Assembly: GCF_013359755.1 (NCBI RefSeq)
Contig: NZ_JABMCJ010000092.1
Coordinates: 186,001 to 250,000, forward strand
DNA length: 64,000 nucleotides
Direction: 5' to 3'
Origin: Tardiphaga robiniae
GTDB lineage: Bacteria; Pseudomonadota; Alphaproteobacteria; Rhizobiales; Xanthobacteraceae
Numbering within the stretch: position 1 is the first letter of the stretch; each line of letters begins with the position of its first letter. This document shows, piece by piece, positions 45,371-54,030 of this stretch. Both the position numbers and the translations under genes were made by a program. The notes beneath the pieces were generated by a model. That model worked only from the letters and a program-made list of their open reading frames with translations, ran no database searches and was not told the DNA's origin.

Positions 45371-46816
45371 TCACAACTCCCGCGCATTGCTGAACGCAAA
45401 GCTCGACACCCGCCGTGTGTTCTCATCGAGGATCAGGCTGCGCGTGATCGGCGGCTCCGCGCGCTGGCTGCAATTCTCGCGCTCGCACAGCCGGCAATTG
45501 ACACCGATCGGCGTCCCCTCGGTTTTTTCTAGATCAAGGCCGGCCGAATAGGCCAGCTTGCCGGCGTGGCGGATCTCGCAGCCGAGGCCGATGGCGAAGC
45601 GCGGTTGCGGCTGCGGATGCGGCGCTGCGGGCCGGCGTAGCGTCTGTGCGATGGAGAAATAGCGGCTGCCGTCGGGCAGTTCGATCACCTGGCTCAGCAG
45701 GCGGTCCGGCGTGTCGAAGGTCGAATGCACGTTCCACAGCGGGCAGGTGCCGCCGAATTTCGAAAACGGGAAGGTGCCCGACGAGAACCGCTTCGATACG
45801 TTGCCGGCATTATCGACGCGCAGCATGAAAAAGGGAACGCCGCGCGCATTCGGCCGCTGCAGCGTAGTGAGGCGATGACAGATCTGCTCGAAGCCGACAT
45901 TGAAGCGCTGGCCGAGCACTTGCACGTCGTAGCTCAGCGCTTCCGCCGCAGCATGGAACGCCGCATAGGGCATCAGCGTCGCTGCTGCAAAATAGTTGGC
46001 CAGTGTAATTCGATAGAGCCGCCGCGTGGTGTCATCGAGCGGACCTGCGCGGCCGATGATGGTCTCGAAATGCGATGAACATTCGACGAGGCCGATCTGG
46101 AACGCGACCTGAAAGGCGCGGCCGGGCGCATCGACCATTTCGGAGATCAACAATTGCCGGCGATGCCGGTCGAAACGTCTGAGCGTCTCGCGCATCACGT
46201 CCACCGGCATAATGCGAGTGACGATCGAATATTTGTCGCGCAGTCGCGTGCTCAGCGTCGCAAACAGATCCTGCGACGGCACGTTGATCTCGTCGCGCAG
46301 GCCTTCGGCGGCCGCTTCGAGTTCGGGGAAGTAGTTGCGGTTGGCTTCGATCAAATCACGCACGCGCTCGATCGGATTGGCTTCGAATGGCGCGCCTTCG
46401 TGCCGATCGGCCATCTGCGCCGCCACCATGGTCTCGCCGCGCCGCGCTTCGGTATAAGCCGCATAGAGCCGCTGCAGCGCATGCGTGACACCGGGGCAGA
46501 GTTCGGCAAGGTCGCGCAATTCCTGTTTCGGCAAATCGATCTGGCGAAACAGCGGATCGGAAAAGATTTCGTTCAGCTCCGCGAAGAAGCGATCTTCATC
46601 CGCCGTCGCGAGATCGCGGAGATCGAGGTCGTAGGTCTCGGCGAGGCGCAGCAGCAACTGCGCGGTGACCGGCCGCTGGTTGCGCTCAATCAGATTGATG
46701 TAGCTCGGCGAAATGCCGAGGCCCTCTGCCATCTGGGTCTGGGACAGGCCCTGTTGCTGCCGGATCCGCCTGAAGCGCGGCCCCACGAACAGCTTCTTGC
46801 CAGACTCGCCCGCCAT
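45371..46816 (-). CDS. XRE-family regulator, ScfR (short-chain fatty acyl regulator) type
   Basis: A 481-residue transcription factor. The N-terminal XRE helix-turn-helix is RFRRIRQQQGLSQTQMAEGLGISPSYINLIERNQRPV. The middle is an IrrE N-terminal-like and DUF2083 region, and the C-terminus has the cysteine cluster VNCRLCERENC. RamB, PccR and ScfR relatives sense acyl-CoA and control propionate or acetate metabolism. I start at ATG 46816 (AGGAA upstream). The earlier ATG at 46885 falls inside TGACAAAAT repeats that look like operator DNA and has no ribosome site. Confidence 0.9.
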   Translation of the reverse strand: MAGESGKKLFVGPRFRRIRQQQGLSQTQMAEGLGISPSYINLIERNQRPVTAQLLLRLAETYDLDLRDLATADEDRFFAELNEIFSDPLFRQIDLPKQELRDLAELCPGVTHALQRLYAAYTEARRGETMVAAQMADRHEGAPFEANPIERVRDLIEANRNYFPELEAAAEGLRDEINVPSQDLFATLSTRLRDKYSIVTRIMPVDVMRETLRRFDRHRRQLLISEMVDAPGRAFQVAFQIGLVECSSHFETIIGRAGPLDDTTRRLYRITLANYFAAATLMPYAAFHAAAEALSYDVQVLGQRFNVGFEQICHRLTTLQRPNARGVPFFMLRVDNAGNVSKRFSSGTFPFSKFGGTCPLWNVHSTFDTPDRLLSQVIELPDGSRYFSIAQTLRRPAAPHPQPQPRFAIGLGCEIRHAGKLAYSAGLDLEKTEGTPIGVNCRLCERENCSQRAEPPITRSLILDENTRRVSSFAFSNAREL

Positions 46817-46862
46817 CCGCGCCAATTCCTGGTTCCCCGAGTCGCCACTCGGTCGTTGATTG

Positions 46863-46912
46863 TGACAAAATTGACAAAATGACATTTATTACAAGTCGTG
46901 ATGTTACATCAC
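46863..46912. promoter_or_regulatory. Repeats and palindrome in the ScfR / DUF4170 divergent region
   Basis: Direct repeats TGACAAAAT at 46863-46871 and 46872-46880 are followed by a perfect 15-bp palindrome GTGATGTTACATCAC at 46898-46912. Both lie upstream of the regulator start I chose, and upstream of the divergent DUF4170 gene. Autoregulation is likely. Confidence 0.5.
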
Positions 46913-47028
46913 ATCACCATTCAAACACAAGGCATCTGGTGGTTTTATCGGACATGGCGTTATCTGTTCACACGGTGAATGCATCGCATGTCACGAATGT
47001 CGATTTAAGGAATGAATAGGAGCACGAC

Positions 47029-47238
47029 ATGTCACACGGTAGCAATTTCTGGGTCATCGGCGGCGAGTTCGGTTCGATGAACTTCCACAAGCTGGTTGAA
47101 GGCTCGGCCCAGGTGCAGGGCCCGTTCAAGACGCGCAAGCAGGCTGAAGAAGCCTGGAAGACCGTGTCGGAAGAGAATCGCCACCGCGCCGGCGTCCGCT
47201 TCTCCATCGTCGAAGAGCCGAGCCGTCAGGTCGCTTAG
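47029..47238 (+). CDS. DUF4170 family small protein
   Basis: A 69-residue soluble protein with FWVIGGEFGSMNFHKLVEG and FKTRKQAEEAWKTVSEENRHRAGVRFSIVEE, the complete DUF4170 pattern. It is common in alphaproteobacteria and of unknown function. The ribosome site is AGGAGCACGAC before the ATG. Confidence 0.87.
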   Translation: MSHGSNFWVIGGEFGSMNFHKLVEGSAQVQGPFKTRKQAEEAWKTVSEENRHRAGVRFSIVEEPSRQVA

Positions 47239-47344
47239 GACCGACGGGTCGCCTGAAGCTGAGATCCCGCGCGGCGCCAGTGCCGCCGGATCGCCTCAAG
47301 CCTGTCGCTGATTTGCCCATAAGAAGACGTCCAAGGATATCAGC

Positions 47345-47372
47345 GGCCTCATCCGGGAAACCGGGTGGGGCC
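47345..47372 (+). terminator. Stem-loop with GAAA tetraloop after DUF4170
   Basis: A 12-bp stem (two G-U pairs) GGCCTCATCCGG / CCGGGTGGGGCC closed by GAAA, about 105 bp after the DUF4170 stop. There is only a weak T-run after it. A small RNA element is the alternative. Confidence 0.4.
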
Positions 47373-47488
47373 GTTGATGCGTTTAACGGCCAAGCCTCTG
47401 GAAACAAACAGCCTTTCCGGCACTCGTGGTTACTGATAGGTTACTGCCCGGTGGATGGCGCGCTCAGGCAGCCAGAAAGGGGTCCAGC

Positions 47489-48037
47489 GTGGCGAGTAAC
47501 GGGACGAAGCCTGTCGAGGAAGTCAGGCCGCAGCGACTGCGCGACGCGTTGCGTCAGGCCCGCATCGAGGCGGCCGATCGCACCGGTGTCGTCGTCGAGT
47601 TGCGCGATGCCGAAGTGGCGCGGCTGGAGATCCTCAATGAAGCGCTCGATCCGCTGTTCGCCGAGATTCCTGTTGGCATCGAGATGTTCGACCGGGGCAT
47701 TAGCCAGGGCGACACGCCGCGGCTGTGGATCGACATGGTCGCCCATGTCGCCATGGGGCGTGACAAGCGCATGTATCGCTTCGTGCAGGACACCCGCCAT
47801 GGCCGCGTGGTGCTGGCCGAGGCGCATGACGTTCCGACCATCGTAAAGGCGGTCACCGACTATATCGCGCGCCGCATGATTGAGCGCGAGCACGCGCTGG
47901 TGACAATGCCGGCGCCGGAGGTAGCGACGGCGGTGAAGAAGCCGCGCAGCAGATTCTGGCCGTTCGTGTTCGGTGTGGTCGTTGGCGCCGTTGCGCTCTT
48001 TCTGGTTGCATTGTTTGTCGCGATACGCACAGGATAG
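47489..48037 (+). CDS. Hypothetical protein with C-terminal membrane anchor
   Basis: A 182-residue protein. Residues 1 to about 145 are soluble, with an N-terminal arginine-rich helical stretch and FDRGISQGDTPRLWIDMVAHVAMGRDKRMYRFVQDTRHGRVVL. A single hydrophobic helix (WPFVFGVVVGAVALFLVALFVAI) ends the protein, so it is probably tail-anchored facing the cytoplasm. GTG 47489 follows AAAGGGG; the frame continues 21 codons upstream without a ribosome site. I do not recognise its family. Confidence 0.8.
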   Translation: MASNGTKPVEEVRPQRLRDALRQARIEAADRTGVVVELRDAEVARLEILNEALDPLFAEIPVGIEMFDRGISQGDTPRLWIDMVAHVAMGRDKRMYRFVQDTRHGRVVLAEAHDVPTIVKAVTDYIARRMIEREHALVTMPAPEVATAVKKPRSRFWPFVFGVVVGAVALFLVALFVAIRTG

Positions 48038-48049
48038 TGCTCAACTATC

Positions 48050-48541
48050 GTGGGCACATCAGACGTGATGTTTTCGGGCTTTCAGCGACTGATCATTTTC
48101 ATACTGGATGTTGTCTTCAGATCGCTTGTGATGGCTTTTCCGCTGTTGCCTTTTTTGGTCTACCTTCTTCCAGTGGCACTGCTGATTTCGGCTATTTATT
48201 TTTCCGTGCTGCTGTTGGCCTGCGCTCTTCTGTCGCCGCTGAAAATGAACTCCAGAATCAAGTTCATCTGCAGTCTTGCGCTTGGTAGCGTTTCGTTCGC
48301 AGCGTGCTACTGCGCGCTAAAATTGTTACATGCCCGTTCAAGCTCTTTAACCTTTTGCTATGGATCTCTCCGTGAGAGATGTAGCTGGGAAAATGGAGAA
48401 ATCACCGCGTTCGGGATCAAAGCTCTGGCGATCGATGCGATGGTACAAACTGCCGTGGGTTTGTTCTCCTTGTTGGTCGTCGCATCAATCGTCCACCTTG
48501 CTGGCTGCGGAAGGAAGATCGCTGGCCAACAATCCGCGTAG
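48050..48541 (+). CDS. Low-GC hypothetical membrane protein
   Basis: A 163-residue protein with about four hydrophobic segments (LLPFLVYLLPVALLISAIYF and AVGLFSLLVVASIVHLAG among them) and several cysteines (FAACYCALKLL, FCYGSLRERCSW). The GC content is clearly below the neighbours, and codon use is atypical. It starts at GTG 48050 or ATG 48068. No family is recognised. It may be recently acquired or a fast-evolving orphan. Confidence 0.55.
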   Translation: MGTSDVMFSGFQRLIIFILDVVFRSLVMAFPLLPFLVYLLPVALLISAIYFSVLLLACALLSPLKMNSRIKFICSLALGSVSFAACYCALKLLHARSSSLTFCYGSLRERCSWENGEITAFGIKALAIDAMVQTAVGLFSLLVVASIVHLAGCGRKIAGQQSA

Positions 48542-48592
48542 TCATTACTCTGTGTGGCGAACTGCTGGCCAGAGGCTTTCGGGGGAACTGTG

Positions 48593-49297
48593 GTGGGAAT
48601 AGCCGTGGCGCTATTAGTTGGCGCGGTGATGATCCTTCTATCGCTACGTCACTGGCTTCAATTTCGCCGCGCCGAATTCATCCGTACTTATACCTGGCCG
48701 CGCGGCTTGCTGGAGCTGTTGGAAAAACACCATGCAGGCCTGACGCGAAAGGACAGCGCGCTCGTCTCGCATGGCCTGCGGCAGTTTTTCGTTGCTCATC
48801 TGATGAGTGGCCGGCGCTTCGTATCGATGCCGTCGCAGGTCGCGGATGATCTCTGGCACGAGTTCATCCTCTATACGCGCGACTATGACAGGTTTTGCCG
48901 CCGCGCGTTTGGCAGGTTCCTGCATCACACGCCGGCGGTGATGCTCACCGCGCATCGCAAGGACAATGAAGGCCTGCGCCGTGTGTGGTGGTACTGCTGC
49001 AAATACGAGAATATCGATCCGGTCAATCCGACGCGGCTGCCTTTGCTGTTCGCGCTGGATGCGAAGCTGAAGATCCCCGGCGGCTTTGTCTATCATCCGC
49101 AATGTGAAGCGCTCCGGCGCGATGGCTCAGGCGGAGCAGCACATTGCGGAGGCGATTTCGCCAATTCGTCCGTCGATGGCAGCACGGCCGGGTTTGGCGA
49201 CGGGGGAAGCGATAGTGGCGGCGGTGGCGACGCCGGCGGTAGTGATGGCGGCGGGGGCGGCGATGGAGGAGGCGGTTGCGGTGGAGGCGGCGACTGA
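48593..49297 (+). CDS. Glycine-rich-domain membrane protein (GRDP-like)
   Basis: About 234 residues. One N-terminal helix (GIAVALLVGAVMILLSL) is followed by a cytoplasmic domain with VSMPSQVADDLWHEFILYTRDYDRFCRRAFGRFLHHTP, the block of bacterial glycine-rich-domain proteins. The last 50 residues are almost pure Gly/Asp/Ser (GGGGD repeats). The start is uncertain: GTG 48593 or 48590 fits GGGGGA upstream, while an earlier GTG lies at 48554. Function unknown; such proteins often end in a secreted-looking tail. Confidence 0.72.
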   Translation: MGIAVALLVGAVMILLSLRHWLQFRRAEFIRTYTWPRGLLELLEKHHAGLTRKDSALVSHGLRQFFVAHLMSGRRFVSMPSQVADDLWHEFILYTRDYDRFCRRAFGRFLHHTPAVMLTAHRKDNEGLRRVWWYCCKYENIDPVNPTRLPLLFALDAKLKIPGGFVYHPQCEALRRDGSGGAAHCGGDFANSSVDGSTAGFGDGGSDSGGGGDAGGSDGGGGGDGGGGCGGGGD

Positions 49298-49312
49298 CGA
49301 CTGCGCGCCGCG

Positions 49313-50197
49313 CTACACCAGCATCGTCCGCGTCAGCTCGTGCACCATATTGCTGCCCCCGAATCCTCGCACCGTCTGCTCGCAGCGCCAGCGTTCGCCG
49401 TCGCGTTCGATGGCGAACAGATTGTAGGCGGCTGCCGGCTTGTGGCCGTGTGCAATCGATGATGCCGATGGCACGCCGATTGCGGGAATGCGCCGCTGTG
49501 GGCCGTCGAACCACATGGTCGAATGAATGTGGTCGTGGCCGTGCAGGATCAGTTCGACGCCGTGGCGCTTGAGCACAGCTTGCAGCGCTTCGGAATCCGT
49601 CAGTCGCTTCATTTTCTGCTTTGAGCGTAGCGGATGATGAATCAGCAATACGCGAAACAGATGAGCGTCGGCGAGGCCGCCAAGCATAATGTTGAGCGCC
49701 CTAAGCTGTGCGTCGCCGAGCGAGCCCGTCGCCATGAACGGCGCGGTTGGCACACTCGACGACACGCCGATCAGAGCCAGCGGGCCGCGGATACGCAGAA
49801 ATGGAAAGCGCGTATCGGGGGTGCCGTCACTGCGCATATAGTCGCCGAAAGTCTCGGCGAAACGTTCGGGTGCTCCGCGCACATAGGCGTCGTGATTGCC
49901 GGGTACCAGCGAGACCTTGTCCGGTGTGCCGACGCTTTCGATCCAGCGGCGCGCGCGCGGGAATTCGGCATCCAGGGCGAGATTCACGAGATCGCCAGTG
50001 ACGGCAATATGGTCCGGCTGCTGCGCCTGCATGTCGCTGACGATGACATCCAGCATATCGCGGCGGTGGATCAGATGCCGATTACGCCGCCAGTTCAGAT
50101 AGCCGAGCACGCGCTGCCCCAGGAGCTCGCGCCATTGCGGCTCTGGCATCGGCGGAACATGCGGATCGGACAGATGGGCGAGGGTGAAAGCGGTCAT
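49313..50197 (-). CDS. Metallophosphoesterase (class III phosphodiesterase-like)
   Basis: A 294-residue calcineurin-fold hydrolase with the whole metal set: LAHLSDPHVPP, AVTGDLVN, VPGNHDAYV, LLIHHPL and LILHGHDHIHS. There is no signal peptide, so it is cytoplasmic. Relatives hydrolyse cyclic nucleotides, UDP-diacylglucosamine or phosphodiesters; the substrate is open. It converges with the glycine-rich gene, 15 bp apart. Confidence 0.92.
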   Translation of the reverse strand: MTAFTLAHLSDPHVPPMPEPQWRELLGQRVLGYLNWRRNRHLIHRRDMLDVIVSDMQAQQPDHIAVTGDLVNLALDAEFPRARRWIESVGTPDKVSLVPGNHDAYVRGAPERFAETFGDYMRSDGTPDTRFPFLRIRGPLALIGVSSSVPTAPFMATGSLGDAQLRALNIMLGGLADAHLFRVLLIHHPLRSKQKMKRLTDSEALQAVLKRHGVELILHGHDHIHSTMWFDGPQRRIPAIGVPSASSIAHGHKPAAAYNLFAIERDGERWRCEQTVRGFGGSNMVHELTRTMLV

Positions 50198-50335
50198 GAG
50201 AAGCGATCTGCCCCTGCGCGTATGTGAACAAGCCGGCTCAATGCGCCCTCATGCCTGTGAAATCCCTGCATGTTTTGGCAAGGTGGGGCATATGACGCAA
50301 GCACCCACCGTGTCGCCAGCCAGGAATTTGCCGCG

Positions 50336-50824
50336 ATGACCTCACCGACGTTGCGGCAGCGGCTGGAGCCGACCCTGCGCAAATTCGTGCATCTGTATTT
50401 CCGCTTCGCCCGCGGCATGACCTTGGGCGTCCGCGCCGTGGTGTTGGACGCTGACAATCGCGTGTTTCTAGTCCGGCACACTTATGTCACCGGCTGGTAT
50501 CTACCCGGCGGCGGCGTCGAAGTCGGCCAGACCTTTCGCGAGGCGCTAGCCATGGAGCTGCGGGAAGAGGGGCGCATCGAACTCACGGGAGAGCCGGTTC
50601 TGCATGGCGTCTTCCTCAACAGTCACGTCTCGATCCGCGATCATGTGGCGGTCTATGTGGTCAGGCAGTTCCAGCAGGACCGGCTGCCGGAGCCCAATCG
50701 CGAAATCGCCGAAACCGGCTTCTTCGTCCTCGATGCCCTGCCTCACGACACCACCGAGGGCACCCGGCTGCGGCTGGCCGAGATCTTCGACGGCAAGCCG
50801 ATCAGTGCCACCTGGCGGGTCTGA
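50336..50824 (+). CDS. Nudix-domain protein
   Basis: A 162-residue Nudix hydrolase-like protein. The Nudix box region is GGGVEVGQTFREALAMELREEGRIEL. Compared with GX5EX7REUXEEXGU, the first glutamate is Gln, the Arg of RE is Met, and the last glycine is Arg, while the catalytic EE pair is kept. It may therefore act on an unusual substrate or weakly. ATG 50336 follows AGGAATTTG; the frame is open 22 codons further up. Confidence 0.85.
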   Translation: MTSPTLRQRLEPTLRKFVHLYFRFARGMTLGVRAVVLDADNRVFLVRHTYVTGWYLPGGGVEVGQTFREALAMELREEGRIELTGEPVLHGVFLNSHVSIRDHVAVYVVRQFQQDRLPEPNREIAETGFFVLDALPHDTTEGTRLRLAEIFDGKPISATWRV

Positions 50825-50881
50825 TCCCGTCCGCCCGGGCAATGGACCGCGCGCCCGCCAAATGCTATCCCGCCTCCCGAC

Positions 50882-51394
50882 ATGAATGACCTTTCTCTGA
50901 CCATCCTGGCGGAAACCGCCAACGACGCCCAGATCATCGAGCGGCTGCATGCCCGCACCTTCGGCCCGGGCCGTTACGTGCTATCAGCCTACCGGCTGCG
51001 CGAACATGTCGGTCATCTGCTCGACCTGTCTTTCACGGCGCGGATCGGCACGTTGCTGGTCGGGTCGGTCCGGCAATTGCCGATCTGTGTGGGCGACACG
51101 CCGGCACTGCTGCTCGGGCCGCTGACCGTCGAGCCGCCATTCCGCAGCCGCGGCGTCGGCCGCAAGCTGCTGGACCGCGCCATCGCCGATGCGCGCACAA
51201 AGGGCCACAAGCTCATCCTGCTGGTTGGGGACGAGCCCTATTATCGCCGGGTCGGCTTCAAGGCGATCCCGAAGGGTAACGTGACCATGCCGGGTCCGGT
51301 CGATCAGAACCGGCTACTGGTGCTTGAGCTGGTGGAAGGCGCTGCTGTGGGTCTCGCCGGCGCTGTCCGGCCGGACTGGGACGCGGCGAAGTAA
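50882..51394 (+). CDS. GNAT-family N-acetyltransferase
   Basis: A 170-residue acetyl-CoA-dependent acyltransferase. The coenzyme A motif is GVGRKLLDRAIADAR after LTVEPPFRSR, followed by ILLVGDEPYYRRVGFKAIPKG. The YRRVGF block puts it in the YhbS/Eis-like branch. It is 57 bp downstream of the Nudix gene and may share its transcript. The acceptor is unknown. Confidence 0.9.
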   Translation: MNDLSLTILAETANDAQIIERLHARTFGPGRYVLSAYRLREHVGHLLDLSFTARIGTLLVGSVRQLPICVGDTPALLLGPLTVEPPFRSRGVGRKLLDRAIADARTKGHKLILLVGDEPYYRRVGFKAIPKGNVTMPGPVDQNRLLVLELVEGAAVGLAGAVRPDWDAAK

Positions 51395-51412
51395 AAGCCA
51401 AAGCCACAAGCT

Positions 51413-51538
51413 GTCATTCCGGGGCAGGTCGAGCCGCGAAGCGGATCGGCCTGAACCCGGAATCTCGAAGTGCCTTGCAGCGAGTTTCACCACGCCGAGA
51501 TTCCGGGTCTGCGCCAAAGAGGCGCATCCCGGAATGAC
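51413..51538. repeat. Nested GTCATTCCGGG-type repeat
   Basis: Outer arms GTCATTCCGGG and CCCGGAATGAC enclose inner arms ACCCGGAATCTCG and CGAGATTCCGGGT (13 bp, perfect). It fills most of the 157-bp gap between the convergent GNAT and TonB receptor genes. The outer arms are identical to those at 41126-41174, so it is a dispersed family. Confidence 0.85.
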
Positions 51539-51551
51539 GAGTGTATGGAAA

Positions 51552-53906
51552 TCAGAACTTCACACTCGCAAACGCCCGCACGTTCAGTCCGGGTTGCAGC
51601 ACGTTGTCCTTGTTGTAGGACACCGCATTGCGAATGTTCTCGTTCAAGAGATTGTTGCCGACCACGCCGAGGGTCATTTCCTTGGCGCCGTAGATGCGCG
51701 GATCGAGCAGCGTCTTGTAGCTCACTTCCGCTTTCAGCAGGTTGTAGCCCGATGTCGGCGTCTCGGCGATCTCAGCGATGTCGTTCTGCGCGAAAGCGTG
51801 CAGCAAGTTCACGCGCGCGAACCAGTTGGCATCGCGCCAGAACAGACCGCCGCCGGCACGCACCGGCGGGATACGCGGCACATTGGTGCCGTCGCTGAAG
51901 GTCGCGCGCACGATGTCGGCCTGGGTCTCGATGCCCCACGTGCCGCCATAGATCTGCGCAACATCGAGTTGGCTCTGGAATTCGCCGCCGCGGAAGGTCG
52001 CATCGCGCTGCGAATAGATCGCCTGGTTCAGTTCGAGGCCAAGTCCCGCTTGGCAGACTCCATCTCCGCAGGTGTTGCCGGTCAGGCGGCGATAGATGAA
52101 GCCACTATACTGCGTGTAGTAGCCGGTGAGCTCGAAGCGGAACGGACCGGCGGCACGGCGCAGGCCGAGTTCGACCGACTTCGCCGTCTCGATGCCGAGA
52201 TTGGGATTGCCAATGTCGAAGGTCTCGGTGGCATCATGTCCGCCGCGCGAGAACAGTTCGGCGGGCTTCGGTGCGCGCTCGGTATATTGCGCGGTGATGC
52301 TGGCGGAGAGCCCATACCAGGGCAGATCCTGGATCAGACCGATGCTGCCGCTCTTCGGCGTGAAGGTCAGGTTGCGCCCGACCGCCGGCCCGATCGCGCC
52401 CGGATCTGCATTGAGATCGAACTCGTTCGGGATCGACGATGGCGTCGTGCCCGACAGCTCGACATGCTCGATGCGGCCGGCGATCTGCGCCTTCGTGGTC
52501 TCGGTGAATTTGAACTCGTTGAAGCTGTAGCCCGCGACCCGGGTGTTCTTGTTCGGATCCCAAAGACCGTTGAGAGGGCTGCCGATGTCGTCAGGGCTCG
52601 GTGCCGTCAGTTCCTGATGGTTGACCTGCAGGCCGAAGGCCGAAGTAATCGTGGCGAAGCGCGCATTGAACGGCATCATCTGCACCTCGAGCCGGCCTTC
52701 CTGCTCCTTGTTGGTGAAGGTCTGGCGCACGCCGTCGCTGGTCGGATCGGTGGCATCCGCGAGGCCGATCTCGTTGTGCTTGTAGTTCGTCGCGCCGACC
52801 CAGAAGCGGATCGCCTCGATTGCCGCAGCATCCGGACGATACTCACCCTTGGCCGTGAACTTGGTCTGCTGGCCGGCGATGCGGGTGCCGACTTCGGCGC
52901 CTTCGACGCCGGGAATGCGATAGGTCGTGTTGTTCTGCGTGATCGCAGCACCGATATAACCGCCGGTGAAGAAGTAGGAACCGCCGACCGATGCGCCGGC
53001 CGACTGGTTCGACGAATTCGGCTGCTTGCCGTTGAAGGCGAGGCCGGGCTCCGCATAGGGATAGCTCGGCACATTATAGTCGCCCGCTTTGCGGCCATAG
53101 ACGTCGGCATGGACGGCGACGTTGCCGCCGCCAGCATCGAGCAGGATGCCGCCATCGACACCGCGATCCACCGAACTGAACGAGGTGCGGACTTCCGCAT
53201 TCATGCAGCCCGGCGCCGCGAGACCGGCAGCCGGCGCCTTCACCGGCATGCCGTAGCTCTGGAACGGCGCCGCCGCGGCGCAGTTCGGCAGCGCGTCGGG
53301 AATGCGATTGTTGGACGCGCTGACCACGCCGCCGATCGATTGCGATCCGTAGCGCAGCGTCGCCGGGCCGCGGATCACCTCGACCTGATTGGCGGCAAAC
53401 GGATCCACCGGCACGAAATGATCTTCGCCGAGGTCCGATGCGCCGTTGCTTCCGATGCCGTTTTCGACAATGCCGACACGATTGACGTCGAGACCCCTGA
53501 TGATCGGCCGGCTCGACGCGCCCGGCGCGTAGCCGGAGCCGGTGATGCCGGGCTTGTTGGCGAGGAGGTCGCCGAGCGTCGAGGCGCCGGAGCGGCGGAT
53601 CTCGTCATTCGGCACTACGGTGACGGTGGCGAACTGATCGGTGACGATCGGGAGTTCGCCCTGCTGGGCTTGTACAACAGGCTCCGCTTCAACGGGCACC
53701 GGGGCAGCATTGCGGTTCGGCGCGGGGCGCGTGATATGGGTATGCGCGGTGCGTGACGGCACCGGCTTGCGGCGCACGATCGGGCTTGGCGCGGTGACTT
53801 CCACGGCGGGAAGCTGCGTCTGCGCCAGCGCGGATGGCGGGAGGCAGCTCAGTCCCACCACGGCAGATGTGCCGAACAGGAGGGCGCGCTTGAATTGAAT
53901 CGACAT
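51552..53906 (-). CDS. znuD: ZnuD-like TonB-dependent receptor
   Basis: A 784-residue outer-membrane receptor with signal peptide cut near ALA-QT. A TonB-box-like LPAVEVTAP follows, then the plug domain with SRPIIRGLDVNRVGIVENG and ASDLGEDHFVPVDPFAANQVEVIRGPATLRYGS, and a 22-strand barrel ending in phenylalanine (FASVKF). ASDLGEDHFVPVDP resembles the plug of ZnuD-type zinc receptors. The operon has a Zur-type site and a His-rich partner, so zinc uptake is the best call; haem or another metal is possible. Confidence 0.85.
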   Translation of the reverse strand: MSIQFKRALLFGTSAVVGLSCLPPSALAQTQLPAVEVTAPSPIVRRKPVPSRTAHTHITRPAPNRNAAPVPVEAEPVVQAQQGELPIVTDQFATVTVVPNDEIRRSGASTLGDLLANKPGITGSGYAPGASSRPIIRGLDVNRVGIVENGIGSNGASDLGEDHFVPVDPFAANQVEVIRGPATLRYGSQSIGGVVSASNNRIPDALPNCAAAAPFQSYGMPVKAPAAGLAAPGCMNAEVRTSFSSVDRGVDGGILLDAGGGNVAVHADVYGRKAGDYNVPSYPYAEPGLAFNGKQPNSSNQSAGASVGGSYFFTGGYIGAAITQNNTTYRIPGVEGAEVGTRIAGQQTKFTAKGEYRPDAAAIEAIRFWVGATNYKHNEIGLADATDPTSDGVRQTFTNKEQEGRLEVQMMPFNARFATITSAFGLQVNHQELTAPSPDDIGSPLNGLWDPNKNTRVAGYSFNEFKFTETTKAQIAGRIEHVELSGTTPSSIPNEFDLNADPGAIGPAVGRNLTFTPKSGSIGLIQDLPWYGLSASITAQYTERAPKPAELFSRGGHDATETFDIGNPNLGIETAKSVELGLRRAAGPFRFELTGYYTQYSGFIYRRLTGNTCGDGVCQAGLGLELNQAIYSQRDATFRGGEFQSQLDVAQIYGGTWGIETQADIVRATFSDGTNVPRIPPVRAGGGLFWRDANWFARVNLLHAFAQNDIAEIAETPTSGYNLLKAEVSYKTLLDPRIYGAKEMTLGVVGNNLLNENIRNAVSYNKDNVLQPGLNVRAFASVKF

Positions 53907-54030
53907 AGGTTTGTCCTGACTTCACCGGCGGCGCGGTTTGTGCGCTTGAGCCGGGACTCGCGGTGATGCGAATCTGACTTCGGTTACGCTGCCTGCGAGG
54001 AATTCGCGGCAGCGATCGTCAAAGGTCGTG

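Noticed and set aside
51324-53756. An 810-codon open frame on the plus strand
   Set aside because: It is antisense to the TonB receptor and has the Arg/Ala/Gly-rich composition of a shadow frame, with no recognisable domain.
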